From Caballeronia arvi (lineage in GTDB: Bacteria > Pseudomonadota > Gammaproteobacteria > Burkholderiales > Burkholderiaceae), in NCBI RefSeq assembly GCF_001544695.2, contig NZ_FCOM02000004.1:62001-126000 (forward strand): DNA of 64,000 nt, written 5' to 3'. Below are positions 17,564-26,700 of the stretch, piece after piece; position 1 is the stretch's first letter, and each line of letters begins with the position of its first letter. A program made the translations under genes and the position numbers. Below the pieces are notes generated by a model. That model was not told the origin of the DNA and ran no database searches. It worked only from the letters and a program-made list of their open reading frames with translations.

Positions 17564-17815
17564 ATGAAAACTGAATTGCGTCGTATCCTCGCCGAGTCCG
17601 CTCGTCTCGACGTGCCCATCGACACGCTCGCCGACGGCGACGATCTCTACTCCGCCGGTCTTTCCTCGCTTGCCACGGTTCACGTGATGCTCGCGATCGA
17701 AGACGAATTCGGCATCGAGATTCCCGATCACATGCTTACGCGCCGCCTGTTCTCGAGCGTCGATTCGCTCGCGTCGGCCGTCGACGAACTGCGTCGCACA
17801 CAGGCGGCAGCATGA
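17564..17815 (+). CDS. Acyl/aminoacyl carrier protein
   Basis: This 83-residue protein has the four-helix carrier-protein pattern. The phosphopantetheine site is Ser35 in LYSAGLSSLATV, where the usual Asp before the Ser is replaced by Ser34 (GLSSL instead of GxDSL). The recognition helix follows (VHVMLAIEDEFGIEIPDHML). It would be modified by a phosphopantetheinyl transferase encoded elsewhere. It is the first gene of a five-gene operon and overlaps the next gene by 4 bp (ATGA). Linkage to an amino acid:[carrier protein] ligase suggests it carries an aminoacyl group rather than a fatty acyl chain; this is inferred from context. Confidence 0.93.
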   Translation: MKTELRRILAESARLDVPIDTLADGDDLYSAGLSSLATVHVMLAIEDEFGIEIPDHMLTRRLFSSVDSLASAVDELRRTQAAA

Positions 17816-19065
17816 ACGCGCCCGCACAGGAGCGGGAGATCGCCGAGCTTGCGCACAGCGTCAGCGCGCGCAGCGAGAGCGATCTGATCGAAGCCGCGAA
17901 ACGCGTCGCCGCCGTTGCGGCGAAACACGCCGATGCAGTCGACAGGCAAGCGCGCTTCCCTGCTGAAGCCGTGACCGCGATGCGCGAAGAGCGCCTTTTC
18001 TCCGCAATGATCCCGACGATTCACGGCGGCGACGGTCTCTCGCTGACCGGCGTGGCCCGTTTGTGCGAAGCCATCGCGCAAGGCTGCGCATCGTCGGCGA
18101 TGATCTATGCGATGCATCAGAGCCAGGTCGTGTGCATCGTCGATCATGGCGTGAACGTGCCGTGGCAGCGCGACTTTCTCGCCCGCATGGTGAGCGAGCA
18201 ATTGCTGCTCGCATCGGCGACATCGGAAGAGAACATCGGCGGCAACATGCGCACGAGCGCATGCGCGGTCGATCTCGTCGATAACGCGTTCCGCATCGAA
18301 AAGCTCGCACCGACGATTTCGTACGGCAAGTACTCCGACGCCATTCTCGTGACGGCACGCCGTCATCCGGATGCGCCGCCTTCCGACCAGGTGCTGATCG
18401 TCGCTCCGCGCGACACGTTCACGCTGGAACAGCGAGGCACGTGGGACACGCTCGGCATGCGCGGCACGTGCAGCGAAGGGCATCGTCTCGTCGCGAGCGG
18501 CACCGCGGAACAGATTCTGCCGACGCCGTTCTCGAAGATCGCCGACGAAAGCATGCTGCCCGTGTCGCATACCTTGTGGTCGGCGGTCTGGTGCGGCATC
18601 GCGAGCGATGCAGCGAATCGCGCGCATCAGTTCTTCCGCAATCAGGCGCGTGGCAAGCCCGCGCTGCCGCCATCGGCTGCGCGGCTCTCGCAAGTGCTCA
18701 CGCTCATCAAGATGATGCAGGCGCGCCTGCGCGAATCGCTCGCCAATGTCGAAGCAGCCAGCGCGGAGCACGCGGCACGCAAGGCGATCCACAGCCATGA
18801 CGACGACGCGCCGCTCGCCGCATCGATCGGCATCAATGCCGACCTCAACATGCTCAAGCTGGCGATTTCGCAATCGGCCGTGCATGTCGTACAGGAGACG
18901 CTGATGATCACCGGCATGGCGGGCTACAAGAACGACACGCCGTTCAGCGTGGGACGCCATCTGCGCGATCTGCATTCGGCACCGCTCATGATCAGCAACG
19001 ATCGCATCGAATTGAACACGGCGAATCTGCTGCTTGCGCAGCGCGCCGCAACGGGGACCCTTTGA
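17812..19065 (+). CDS. Acyl-CoA dehydrogenase-family flavoprotein
   Basis: This is a 417-residue protein of normal length for the acyl-CoA dehydrogenase fold. Helical N-domain residues 25-130 include FPAEAVTAMREERLFSAMIP and the CASSAMIYAMHQSQV helix. The beta domain around 135-240 includes ATSEENIGGN and WDTLGMRGTCSEGH (the usual LGMRGT flavin motif). A C-terminal helical bundle ends near ITGMAGYKNDTPFSVGRHLRDL, a segment that normally binds FAD ribityl/adenine. In this operon its substrate is more likely a carrier-protein thioester than a CoA ester, possibly oxidising the aminoacyl group made by the next enzyme, as prolyl-PCP dehydrogenases do. That is inference. Overlaps the carrier gene by 4 bp. 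Confidence 0.9.
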   Translation: MNAPAQEREIAELAHSVSARSESDLIEAAKRVAAVAAKHADAVDRQARFPAEAVTAMREERLFSAMIPTIHGGDGLSLTGVARLCEAIAQGCASSAMIYAMHQSQVVCIVDHGVNVPWQRDFLARMVSEQLLLASATSEENIGGNMRTSACAVDLVDNAFRIEKLAPTISYGKYSDAILVTARRHPDAPPSDQVLIVAPRDTFTLEQRGTWDTLGMRGTCSEGHRLVASGTAEQILPTPFSKIADESMLPVSHTLWSAVWCGIASDAANRAHQFFRNQARGKPALPPSAARLSQVLTLIKMMQARLRESLANVEAASAEHAARKAIHSHDDDAPLAASIGINADLNMLKLAISQSAVHVVQETLMITGMAGYKNDTPFSVGRHLRDLHSAPLMISNDRIELNTANLLLAQRAATGTL

Positions 19066-19067
19066 CG

Positions 19068-20135
19068 ATGAACATGCCGACGGAACAGGCCGCCATTGCG
19101 CAGGCCGAAGCACAACAAGCACAACAACAAGCCCAGACTCCGTACGACAAATCGGACCTGACCTTGCGCGATCGCCTCATCGAGGCGGGCATTCTGCTCG
19201 ACACGGGCGAGGACGGTCTCTATGGCCGCAGCGAAGTCTTCGAGGATGTCGTCGAGCGCCTGAATCAGGCGATCACGATGCTCGGCGCCGATCAGCACGC
19301 GGAAGTGCTGCGCTTTCCGCCCGCAATGCGCCGCCGCGATTTCGAGGACAGCGAGTACCTGAAGAGCTTCCCGAATCTCGCGGGCACGATCCATTCGTTT
19401 CAAGGCAATGATCGCGGACATCATCGTCTGCTCGAAGCGCTCGACAAGGTCGTGCATATCGGCGAAAACGAAGAGCGTTCCGACGAATGGATGGATCAGC
19501 AGAAGCCTACGCGCCTCGTGCTCACGCCGGCCGCATGCTATCCAATCTATCCGCTCGTCGCGAAGCGCGGCAAGCTCGCAGAAGACGGCGCGATCTTCGA
19601 TGCGTTCTCGTACTGCTTCCGTCACGAGCCGTCCATCGATCCGGGCCGCATGCAGATGTTCCGCATGCGCGAGTACATTCGCGTCGGCAGCCCCGAACAG
19701 GTGATGGCGTTCCGTCAGAAGTGGATCGAGCGCGGCTCGCTGCTCGTGAATCTGCTCGAATTGCCCTTCGAGATCGATCTGGCCAACGATCCGTTCTTCG
19801 GGCGTGGCGGCATGATCGTCGCGGATAGCCAGCGCGCGCAACAGCTCAAGTTCGAACTGCTCGTGCCCGTGGCGACGCCTGATCGCCCGACCGCGTGCCT
19901 GTCGTTCAACTATCATCAGGATCACTTCGGCGAACTCTGGCATATCAGTCAGGCCGACGATCAGGTAGCGCATACCGCGTGCGTCGGATTCGGCATGGAG
20001 CGCACGACGCTCGCGCTCTTCCGTCATCACGGTCTCGATGTCAATGCGTGGCCCGAGAAAGTGCGTCAGTTGCTCTGGGGCGACAAGGCACCGCTCATCG
20101 AGCAAGGCCTCGCGAACCTGGGAACGAAAGCATGA
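19068..20135 (+). CDS. Amino acid:[carrier protein] ligase (seryl-tRNA synthetase homologue)
   Basis: This 355-residue class II synthetase-like enzyme activates a small amino acid with ATP and transfers it to the phosphopantetheine arm of a carrier protein. The class II core is recognisable: motif 2 in FRHEPS...MFRMREYIRVG and motif 3 in HTACVGFGMERTTLALF. Cys157, Glu202 and Cys305 sit at zinc-ligand positions. Their spacings of 45 and 103 residues equal those I recall for the Bradyrhizobium enzyme Bll0957 (Cys131, Glu176, Cys279). The tRNA-binding N-terminal coiled coil of true SerRS is absent and the N-terminus is instead Gln-rich. The ATG at 19068 lies 2 bp after the flavoprotein stop. The next gene overlaps by 4 bp. 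Amino acid specificity (Gly or Ala in characterised relatives) is not shown by sequence. Confidence 0.92.
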   Translation: MNMPTEQAAIAQAEAQQAQQQAQTPYDKSDLTLRDRLIEAGILLDTGEDGLYGRSEVFEDVVERLNQAITMLGADQHAEVLRFPPAMRRRDFEDSEYLKSFPNLAGTIHSFQGNDRGHHRLLEALDKVVHIGENEERSDEWMDQQKPTRLVLTPAACYPIYPLVAKRGKLAEDGAIFDAFSYCFRHEPSIDPGRMQMFRMREYIRVGSPEQVMAFRQKWIERGSLLVNLLELPFEIDLANDPFFGRGGMIVADSQRAQQLKFELLVPVATPDRPTACLSFNYHQDHFGELWHISQADDQVAHTACVGFGMERTTLALFRHHGLDVNAWPEKVRQLLWGDKAPLIEQGLANLGTKA

Positions 20136-21136
20136 ACGCCCGCACGCCGGCAGAAGTCGTGACGGTCACGTCCACGCCTGCGGGTAGCGACTTTCAGCAA
20201 CACGCGCTGCATCGTGAAGAGCGCGTGTGGCTGGAGACCAACTGCTACGTCGATCTTTGGATCGAGCTGCTGCATCACTACCGCTGCGATCCGCATGCGG
20301 GGCTCAGCTTCACGGTGACGCAGGCGTTCGAGGGCGATCAGTTCACGTTCCCGAAGTTTTCGCTCGACGATATCGCGCGGCTCCACGGCCTGCAGGCGCA
20401 AGAGCTCGCGATCTACGACACGCTGGAAGCGCACGTGCGCGAGCAGACGCGTCGCGGGCAGATGGTGGTCGTCGAAATGGATGCGTACTATCTGCCCGAT
20501 ACGCGTGCGACCGCGTACCGGCAGACGCATACGAAGACGACCATCGCCATCGACGCCATCGACACGGATGCAAAGCGCATCACGTACTTCCACAACGCGG
20601 GCTATTTCGCGTTGTCGGGCGAAGACTACGACGGCGTGTTCCGTCTGATGCCCGGTCTCGCAAGCGATGTGCACGCGCTCTTTCCGTATGTGGAGTTCGT
20701 GAAGCGCGCGCGTGCCCCGCTCGAAGGCGACGCGCTCGTGCGGCGCTCGGTCGAACTGCTTGCGTTGCGGCTCGCGGATCGCCCAACGGTGAACCCCGTC
20801 GCACGATGGCGCGCGGAGTTCCCTGAGCATTTGCGCGCGTTGCTCGAACGCGATCCTGCGTACTATCACCTTTACACGTTCAATGTGATGCGTCAGTTGG
20901 GCTCGAACTTCGAGTTGCTGTCGAAGTATCTCGGCTGGCTCAATAGGCACAGCGTGGAAGTGCCGGTCGAGATTCAGACGAGCGCGCAGGCGATCGCCAG
21001 CGAAGCGATGGTCATGCAGTTCCGTCTCGCGCGCGCCCGCATGCGCTCGCGCACCGATGCGTGCGAGGATTGCTTCGATTCGATGCAAGCCTCTTACGAT
21101 AAGGTCATCGAGCCGCTTGCCGCGCGCTTTCTCTGA
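20132..21136 (+). CDS. DUF1839 family protein
   Basis: This is a 334-residue protein with no signal peptide or membrane segment. Recognisable blocks are LHREERVWLETNCYVDLWIE near the start, a DAYYLPDTRATAYR(Q/S)xHxKTT segment in the middle, ITYFHNAGYFALSGEDY, and a helical C-terminus (YHLYTFNVMRQLGSNFELLS). The Asp-Tyr, His and Cys-Tyr-Val-Asp residues could form an active site, but no mechanism is established for this family. It overlaps the ligase gene by 4 bp (ATGA) and its stop directly precedes a strong hairpin. Constant association with aminoacyl-carrier ligases suggests it handles the carrier-bound amino acid, for example as an acyltransferase. This role is inferred only. Confidence 0.88.
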   Translation: MNARTPAEVVTVTSTPAGSDFQQHALHREERVWLETNCYVDLWIELLHHYRCDPHAGLSFTVTQAFEGDQFTFPKFSLDDIARLHGLQAQELAIYDTLEAHVREQTRRGQMVVVEMDAYYLPDTRATAYRQTHTKTTIAIDAIDTDAKRITYFHNAGYFALSGEDYDGVFRLMPGLASDVHALFPYVEFVKRARAPLEGDALVRRSVELLALRLADRPTVNPVARWRAEFPEHLRALLERDPAYYHLYTFNVMRQLGSNFELLSKYLGWLNRHSVEVPVEIQTSAQAIASEAMVMQFRLARARMRSRTDACEDCFDSMQASYDKVIEPLAARFL

Positions 21137-21173
21137 ACGCAAAAACCGCGCGGTCCTCGCGCGGTTTTTGCGT
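21137..21173 (+). terminator. Strong intrinsic-terminator-like hairpin after DUF1839
   Basis: Perfect 16-bp inverted repeat: arms 21137-21152 and 21158-21173 with a 5-nt loop (GTCCT). The 3' arm contains TTTTT, and the A-tract in the 5' arm makes it symmetrical, so it could act on both strands. It lies between the four-gene core and the GH2 gene, so it may terminate or attenuate transcription into the glycosidase. Confidence 0.7.
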
Positions 21174-21210
21174 CGTTCTCCAGATCCCAACATCATCATC
21201 GAGGAAGGTC

Positions 21211-23688
21211 ATGCAGGTCCTTTCCGCGCACGCGCCGCTGTGTCTGTCCGAAGGCTGGCAATGCCTGAGCACGCCCGCGGGCGCATGCGCCACACCCGCA
21301 TCGGTCGATGCGCTCATGCCGACACACGCACAATGGATCGACGCACCCGTGCCCGGCACGATCGCATCGGCACTGCGTTTGTCCGGCGTCGCCGATGAAG
21401 CACTCGCGCAACCGTTCGCGCATTCGGATCACTGGTATCGCGTAAAAATTTCAGGCGACGGCAAGCGGCGCTTGCGCTTCAACGGCCTCGCGACCATCAC
21501 TGAAATATGGCTCGATGATCGCAAGCTGCTCGAATCGGATTCGATGTTCATCGCGCATGATGTCGATGTCGAACTCGACGGCGAGCACACGCTTCATCTT
21601 TGCTTTCGCTCGATCGCGCCAGCGCTCGCGGCCAAACGCGGGCGCGCGCGCTGGCGACCGAAGCTCGCGCAGCCGGCCACCTTGCGCAACGTGCGCACGA
21701 CGCTGCTCGGCCATATGTCCGGCTGGTGCCCGACGATTCAACCGGCGGGACCGTGGCGCGCAATCGAACTGCTCGGCGCATCGCGCACATGTATCGATGA
21801 TGTGGACTTCCGCACGAGCGTCGATGGCCGCGATGGCATTCTTGACGTCACGACCCGCTTCTTTCATGCGCAAGAGCCAGCGCCGCTTCGGCTCGAATGC
21901 GGTGAAGGGCAAGCCGCGCTGCAATGGCAGGACGCGCACACGCTGACGGGCCGCGTGCGCGTGCCGAACGTGCGCCTGTGGTTCCCGCATACCCACGGCG
22001 AGCCATCGCTTTATGCGGTGAAGCTCGGCGATATCGAACTCGGCGATGTGGGTTTTCGCACGATAGAAGTCGATCGCGGCGCGGACGGCAAGGGCTTTCA
22101 GCTCGTCGTGAACGGCGTGCCGGTGTTTGCGCGCGGCGCGTGCTGGACATCGGCGGATATCGTTTCGCTCGATGCCCCACGCGACAAACTCGAAGGCATT
22201 TTCCAGTTGATTCGTGACGCGGGCCTCAACATCGTCCGCGTGAGCGGCATCACGCTATACGAGTCCGATACGTTCTACGAACTCGCGGACAAGCACGGCG
22301 TGATGATCTGGCAAGACTTCGCGTTCGCGAACTTCGATTATCCGGACGACGAAGCATTTCGATCGAGTGTGCATCGCGAAGCCGAACAGTTCCTCGCGCG
22401 CACGCGACGCTTCGCATCGCTCGCTGTGTTGTGTGGCGGAAGCGAAGTGCATCAGCAGGCCGCGATGCTCGGTCTGCCCTTCGACGCGTATCAGCAGCGT
22501 CTGTTCACCGAGTTGCTGCCGAACGCGATCGCCGCGCAAAGGCCCGACGTCGCGTATGTCGTGAACTCGCCGAGCGCCGCGCCCGGCGACACGGTATCGA
22601 TGCCCTTCAACACACGCGGCGGCATCACGCACTACTACGGCGTGCCGGCGTATCAGCGTTGGTTCGACGATGTGCGCCGCGCGCAAGTGCGCTTCGCATC
22701 CGAGTGCCTCGCGTTCGCGAACGTGCCGGACGATGTTGCGTTGCGAGCATTGCCGAATCCGCGTGCACACGAACCGCGCTGGAAAGCCGGCGTGCCGCGC
22801 GACCCCGGTTCAGCGTGGGACTTCGACGATGTGCGCGAGCACTACATGCAATCGCTCTATCGAGTCGATGTGCCGCGTCTACGCTATGAAAACCCCGAGC
22901 GCTATCTCGAGCTATCGCGCGCAATCGTCGCCGATGTGATCGGCGCCGTGTTCTCCGAATGGCGACGCGAGGGATCGACGTGCGCGGGCGGCATCGTATG
23001 GAATCTGCTCGATGTGCGGCCGGGCGCGGGCTGGGCCGTCATCGACGTGCTCGGCGCACCGAAGAGCGCACTGCATGGTCTCGCGCGCGTGCTGCAACCC
23101 GTGCAGGCGCTGATTCTCGATGAAGGCCTCGACGGCCTCGACGTGCATCTCGTCAACGAGACGGCGCGTGAGATTCGCGCGCGTGTCGAGCTGACTTGCC
23201 TGCGCGAAGGCGCGGTGAGGGTGGCGGGCGGCTCGTGCGATATCGTGTTGCGGCCGCGTAGCGTGCAGCGCGTGTCGTCGAATGCGCTGATCGGCGCGTT
23301 CTTCGATATCGCGTACGCGTATCGCTTCGGCCCGCGCGCGCACGATGCGACGCATGTCGTCCTGCGGGATGTTGAAACGGGCGACGTGTTATCGGAAGCG
23401 TTCCACTTCCCCGATCCGTCGATGGGCGAACGGCGCGATATCGGCCTGAAAGTCTCGGTCGAGAAGGATGACGAAGGCTGGAGTCTCGTCGTCGAAACGG
23501 CGCAACTCGCGCGTTGGGTGCATGTCGTCGATCCGAACTATCACGCGCGCATCGACTGGTTCCATCTCGCGCCCGGCGGCACGAAACGCATTCCGCTCGT
23601 CGCGCGGCACGCGAATGTGCGCGCCGCGCCCGAAGGCGATGTGTGTGCGGTCAATGCTTTACGCAGCGCGACGTATCGCGCTGCGTAA
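21211..23688 (+). CDS. Glycoside hydrolase family 2 (beta-mannosidase-like)
   Basis: This 825-residue protein has no signal peptide. An N-terminal sugar-binding jelly roll covers about residues 10-180 (WYRVKISGDGKRRLRFNGL, then ATITEIWLD). An immunoglobulin-like domain follows, then the TIM barrel from about 290 (GKGFQLVVNGVPVFARGACW). The general acid/base is Glu412 in VLCGGSE and the nucleophile Glu498 in RFASE; their spacing of 86 fits GH2 beta-mannosidases. The enzyme would cleave a beta-mannoside or related bond in the cytoplasm. A GAGGAAGG site precedes the ATG. It follows the carrier-protein operon after a strong hairpin, so it may be co-transcribed only in part. The natural substrate is unknown. 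Confidence 0.9.
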   Translation: MQVLSAHAPLCLSEGWQCLSTPAGACATPASVDALMPTHAQWIDAPVPGTIASALRLSGVADEALAQPFAHSDHWYRVKISGDGKRRLRFNGLATITEIWLDDRKLLESDSMFIAHDVDVELDGEHTLHLCFRSIAPALAAKRGRARWRPKLAQPATLRNVRTTLLGHMSGWCPTIQPAGPWRAIELLGASRTCIDDVDFRTSVDGRDGILDVTTRFFHAQEPAPLRLECGEGQAALQWQDAHTLTGRVRVPNVRLWFPHTHGEPSLYAVKLGDIELGDVGFRTIEVDRGADGKGFQLVVNGVPVFARGACWTSADIVSLDAPRDKLEGIFQLIRDAGLNIVRVSGITLYESDTFYELADKHGVMIWQDFAFANFDYPDDEAFRSSVHREAEQFLARTRRFASLAVLCGGSEVHQQAAMLGLPFDAYQQRLFTELLPNAIAAQRPDVAYVVNSPSAAPGDTVSMPFNTRGGITHYYGVPAYQRWFDDVRRAQVRFASECLAFANVPDDVALRALPNPRAHEPRWKAGVPRDPGSAWDFDDVREHYMQSLYRVDVPRLRYENPERYLELSRAIVADVIGAVFSEWRREGSTCAGGIVWNLLDVRPGAGWAVIDVLGAPKSALHGLARVLQPVQALILDEGLDGLDVHLVNETAREIRARVELTCLREGAVRVAGGSCDIVLRPRSVQRVSSNALIGAFFDIAYAYRFGPRAHDATHVVLRDVETGDVLSEAFHFPDPSMGERRDIGLKVSVEKDDEGWSLVVETAQLARWVHVVDPNYHARIDWFHLAPGGTKRIPLVARHANVRAAPEGDVCAVNALRSATYRAA

Positions 23689-23693
23689 AGCAT
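23654..23693. terminator. Long perfect inverted repeat at the convergent gene ends
   Basis: A 17-bp perfect inverted repeat has arms 23654-23670 and 23677-23693 with a 6-nt loop (ACGTAT). It begins inside the last codons of the GH2 gene, spans its TAA stop (23686-23688) and ends 10 bp before the stop of the convergent oxidoreductase gene. No long T tract follows on either side. It is most likely a shared bidirectional terminator or RNA 3'-end protector, with the coding sequence constrained to fit it. Confidence 0.6.
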
Positions 23694-23703
23694 CGCACCG
23701 CGA

Positions 23704-26700
23704 TCAGGCCGTCGCCGCCATCTCGACCGGCGCGCGATAACGCCCGATCAGACGCTCACGCTTCTTCGCGACCGCGGCCATGTTGCGCTCCTTCACATGA
23801 CCGAAGCCACGGATCTCATCGGGCAGCTTCGCGAGTTGCAGCGCGGTGTCGAAGTGGTCCGCGTCGAGCGTCGCGCAGAATTCATCGACGAGCGCGATGT
23901 AATCCGCGATCATCGCGCGTTCGGTGCGGCGCTCTTCGGTCTTGCCGAACACATCGAGCGACGTGCCGCGCAAGCCCTTCATCTTCGCGAGCACGCGGAA
24001 CGCAGGCAGCATCCACGCGCCGAAGCGCTGCTTCACGAGATGGCCGTGCTCGTCACGCTTCGCGAAGAGCGGCGGCGCGAGATGGAACATGAGCTTGTAA
24101 TCGCGGCCCGGCTCGCCCTCGAACTGCGCGCGCAGCTTGTCGAGATACGCGGGATCGGCATAGAGACGCGCGACTTCGTACTCGTCCTTATAGGCCATGA
24201 GTTTCGCGAGATTCACCGCAACCGCGCGCGTGAGCGGCAGCTTCGCGTTCAACGGCTTCTCTTTCTCGCGGATGCGCTCGATCACGCTTCGATACGAACG
24301 CGCATACGCTTCGCTCTGATACGCCGTCAACAAGGCTTCGCGCGTCGCGATCACGTTGTCGAGCGACTCGGGCATCTTCATCACGACCGCATGCTGCACG
24401 ACGGGCTTGATGAGTTCGCCCGCGCCATGATGCGCGACGAATCGTCCCCAGTTGAACGCAAGCCAGTTCTTCTCGATCGCCACGTTGTTCAGTTCGATCG
24501 CGCGCTTCAGGCTCGCCAGTTCGAGCGGCAGCCAGCCCTTCTGCCACGCAAAGCCGAGCAGCAGCGGGTTCGAGTAGATCGTATCGCCGAGCAGTTTCAG
24601 CGCGAGCGCATTGGCGTCGACGAAAGCGCAGCCCGCGCCGATGCTGTCCTTCAGCGCCTGTTCCGTCTGCGCGCCCGGAAACGTCCAGTTCGCGTTGGTG
24701 ACGAACTCCGCAGTCGGTGTCGCGCCGCTGTTGATCGCCGCCTGCGTCACGCCGTTTCGCGTGCGTGAAAGCACATCGTTGGATGCCGACACGATCGCAT
24801 CGCAACCGATCACAAGGCGCGCTTCACCCGTCGCGATGCGCGTCGCGTGCAGCGCTTGCGGCTCCGGCGCGATCTGCACGTGACTCAGCACCGCGCCGCC
24901 CTTTTGCGCGAGACCGGCCATGTCGAGCACGGTGACGCCCTTGCGCTCGATATGCGCGGCCATGCCGATCAGCCCGCCGATCGTCACGACGCCCGTGCCG
25001 CCCACGCCCGTCACGAGAATGCCGTAAGGCTTCGACAGCGTGGGCAATGAAGGCGAAGGCAGCGTGTCGAAATCAGGCTTGGTCTCTTTCGAAGCCTGCG
25101 GCTTGCGAACCTGCGCGCCTTCGGCCGTCACGAAGCTCGGACAGAAGCCTTTGACACACGAAAAGTCCTTGTTGCACGACGATTGATTGATCTTGCGCTT
25201 CGTGCCGAGCGGCGTGTCCATCGGCTCGACAGACAGGCAATTCGACTGCACCGAGCAATCGCCGCAGCCTTCGCACACGGCATCGTTGATAAATGCGCGG
25301 CGCGCCGGATCGGGATACGTGCCGCGCTTGCGGCGGCGGCGCTTTTCCGTCGCGCAGGTCTGATCGTAGATCAGCACCGTCGTGCCTTGCGTATCGCGCA
25401 GCTCGCGCTGAACGCGGTCGAGCTCGTCGCGATGATGCACGTTCACGCCCTGAGGCAATGCAACGTTCGCATCGTATTTCTGCGGCTCGTCCGTGACGAT
25501 GACGATGCGCTTCGCCCCTTCCGCAAAGACCTGATGCGCGATCTGCGGCACCGTCAGCACGCCGTCGACGGGCTGGCCGCCGGTCATCGCGACGGCATCG
25601 TTATAGAGAATCTTGTACGTGATGTTCGCGTTTGCCGCGATCGCCGCGCGCACCGCGAGCAGGCCCGAATGGAAATACGTGCCGTCGCCGAGATTGACGA
25701 ACACGTGCTTGTCGCCCGAGAAATGCATCTGGCCGATCCACGCGACGCCCTCGCCGCCCATCTGGCTGAAAGTCTCGGTCTTGCGGTCCATCCACATCGA
25801 CATGTAATGGCAACCGATGCCCGCGAGCGCACGCGAGCCTTCGGGCACGCGCGTCGACGTGTTGTGCGGGCAGCCCGAGCAGAACCACGGCTTGCGTTCG
25901 ACATCGACACGCGGCTTGATCGCTTCGCGTTCTTTCGCTTCGATAGTTTCGACGCGCGCCAGCATGCGGGCGCGCACATCGGCGGGAAGATCGGCGCGTG
26001 CGAGACGACGCGCGATAGCTTTTGCAATCAGCGCGGGCGATAGCTCGTAATGCGCGGGCAGCAGCCAGTCGCCGCGCGGCACTGACCATTCGCCGCCTTC
26101 GTTGTCGCGTTCATCGAACTTGCCGTAGATGCGCGGACGTACATCCTCGCGCCAGTTATAAAGCTCTTCCTTAAGTGCGTATTCGAGGATCTGCCGCTTC
26201 TCTTCGACGACGAGAATCTCTTCGAGGCCCGTCGCGAATGCGCGTGCGTCCTGCGCATCGAGCGGCCACACGCAGCCCACTTTCAACACGCGCAGACCGA
26301 TCTGCGCGCAGGTTTCATCGTCGAGACCGAGATCGACGAGCGCCTGACGCACGTCGAGATAAGCCTTGCCCGCCGTGATGATGCCGAAGCGCGGCTTGTC
26401 GGAGTCGAGCACCACGCGATTCAATTTGTTCGCGCGTACATAGGCCAGTGCGGCGTACCACTTCTCGTCGAGCAGACGCGCTTCCTGTGCGAGCGGCGCA
26501 TCGGGCCAGCGGATGTTGAGACCGTCCGCGGGCATCGCGTAATCGGTGGGCGTGACGATCTCCACGCGATCCGGATCGAGATCGATCGATGCCGTCGATT
26601 CGACCACATCGGTCACGCACTTCATCGCGACCCACAGGCCGGAGTAGCGACTCATCGCCCAGCCGTGCAGGCCGTAGTCGAGATATTCCTGCACGTTCGA

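Noticed and set aside
19068-20135. Calling the ligase a true seryl-tRNA synthetase
   Set aside because: It lacks the N-terminal tRNA-binding coiled coil and is embedded with a carrier-protein gene. The zinc ligand spacing fits the carrier-protein ligase family.
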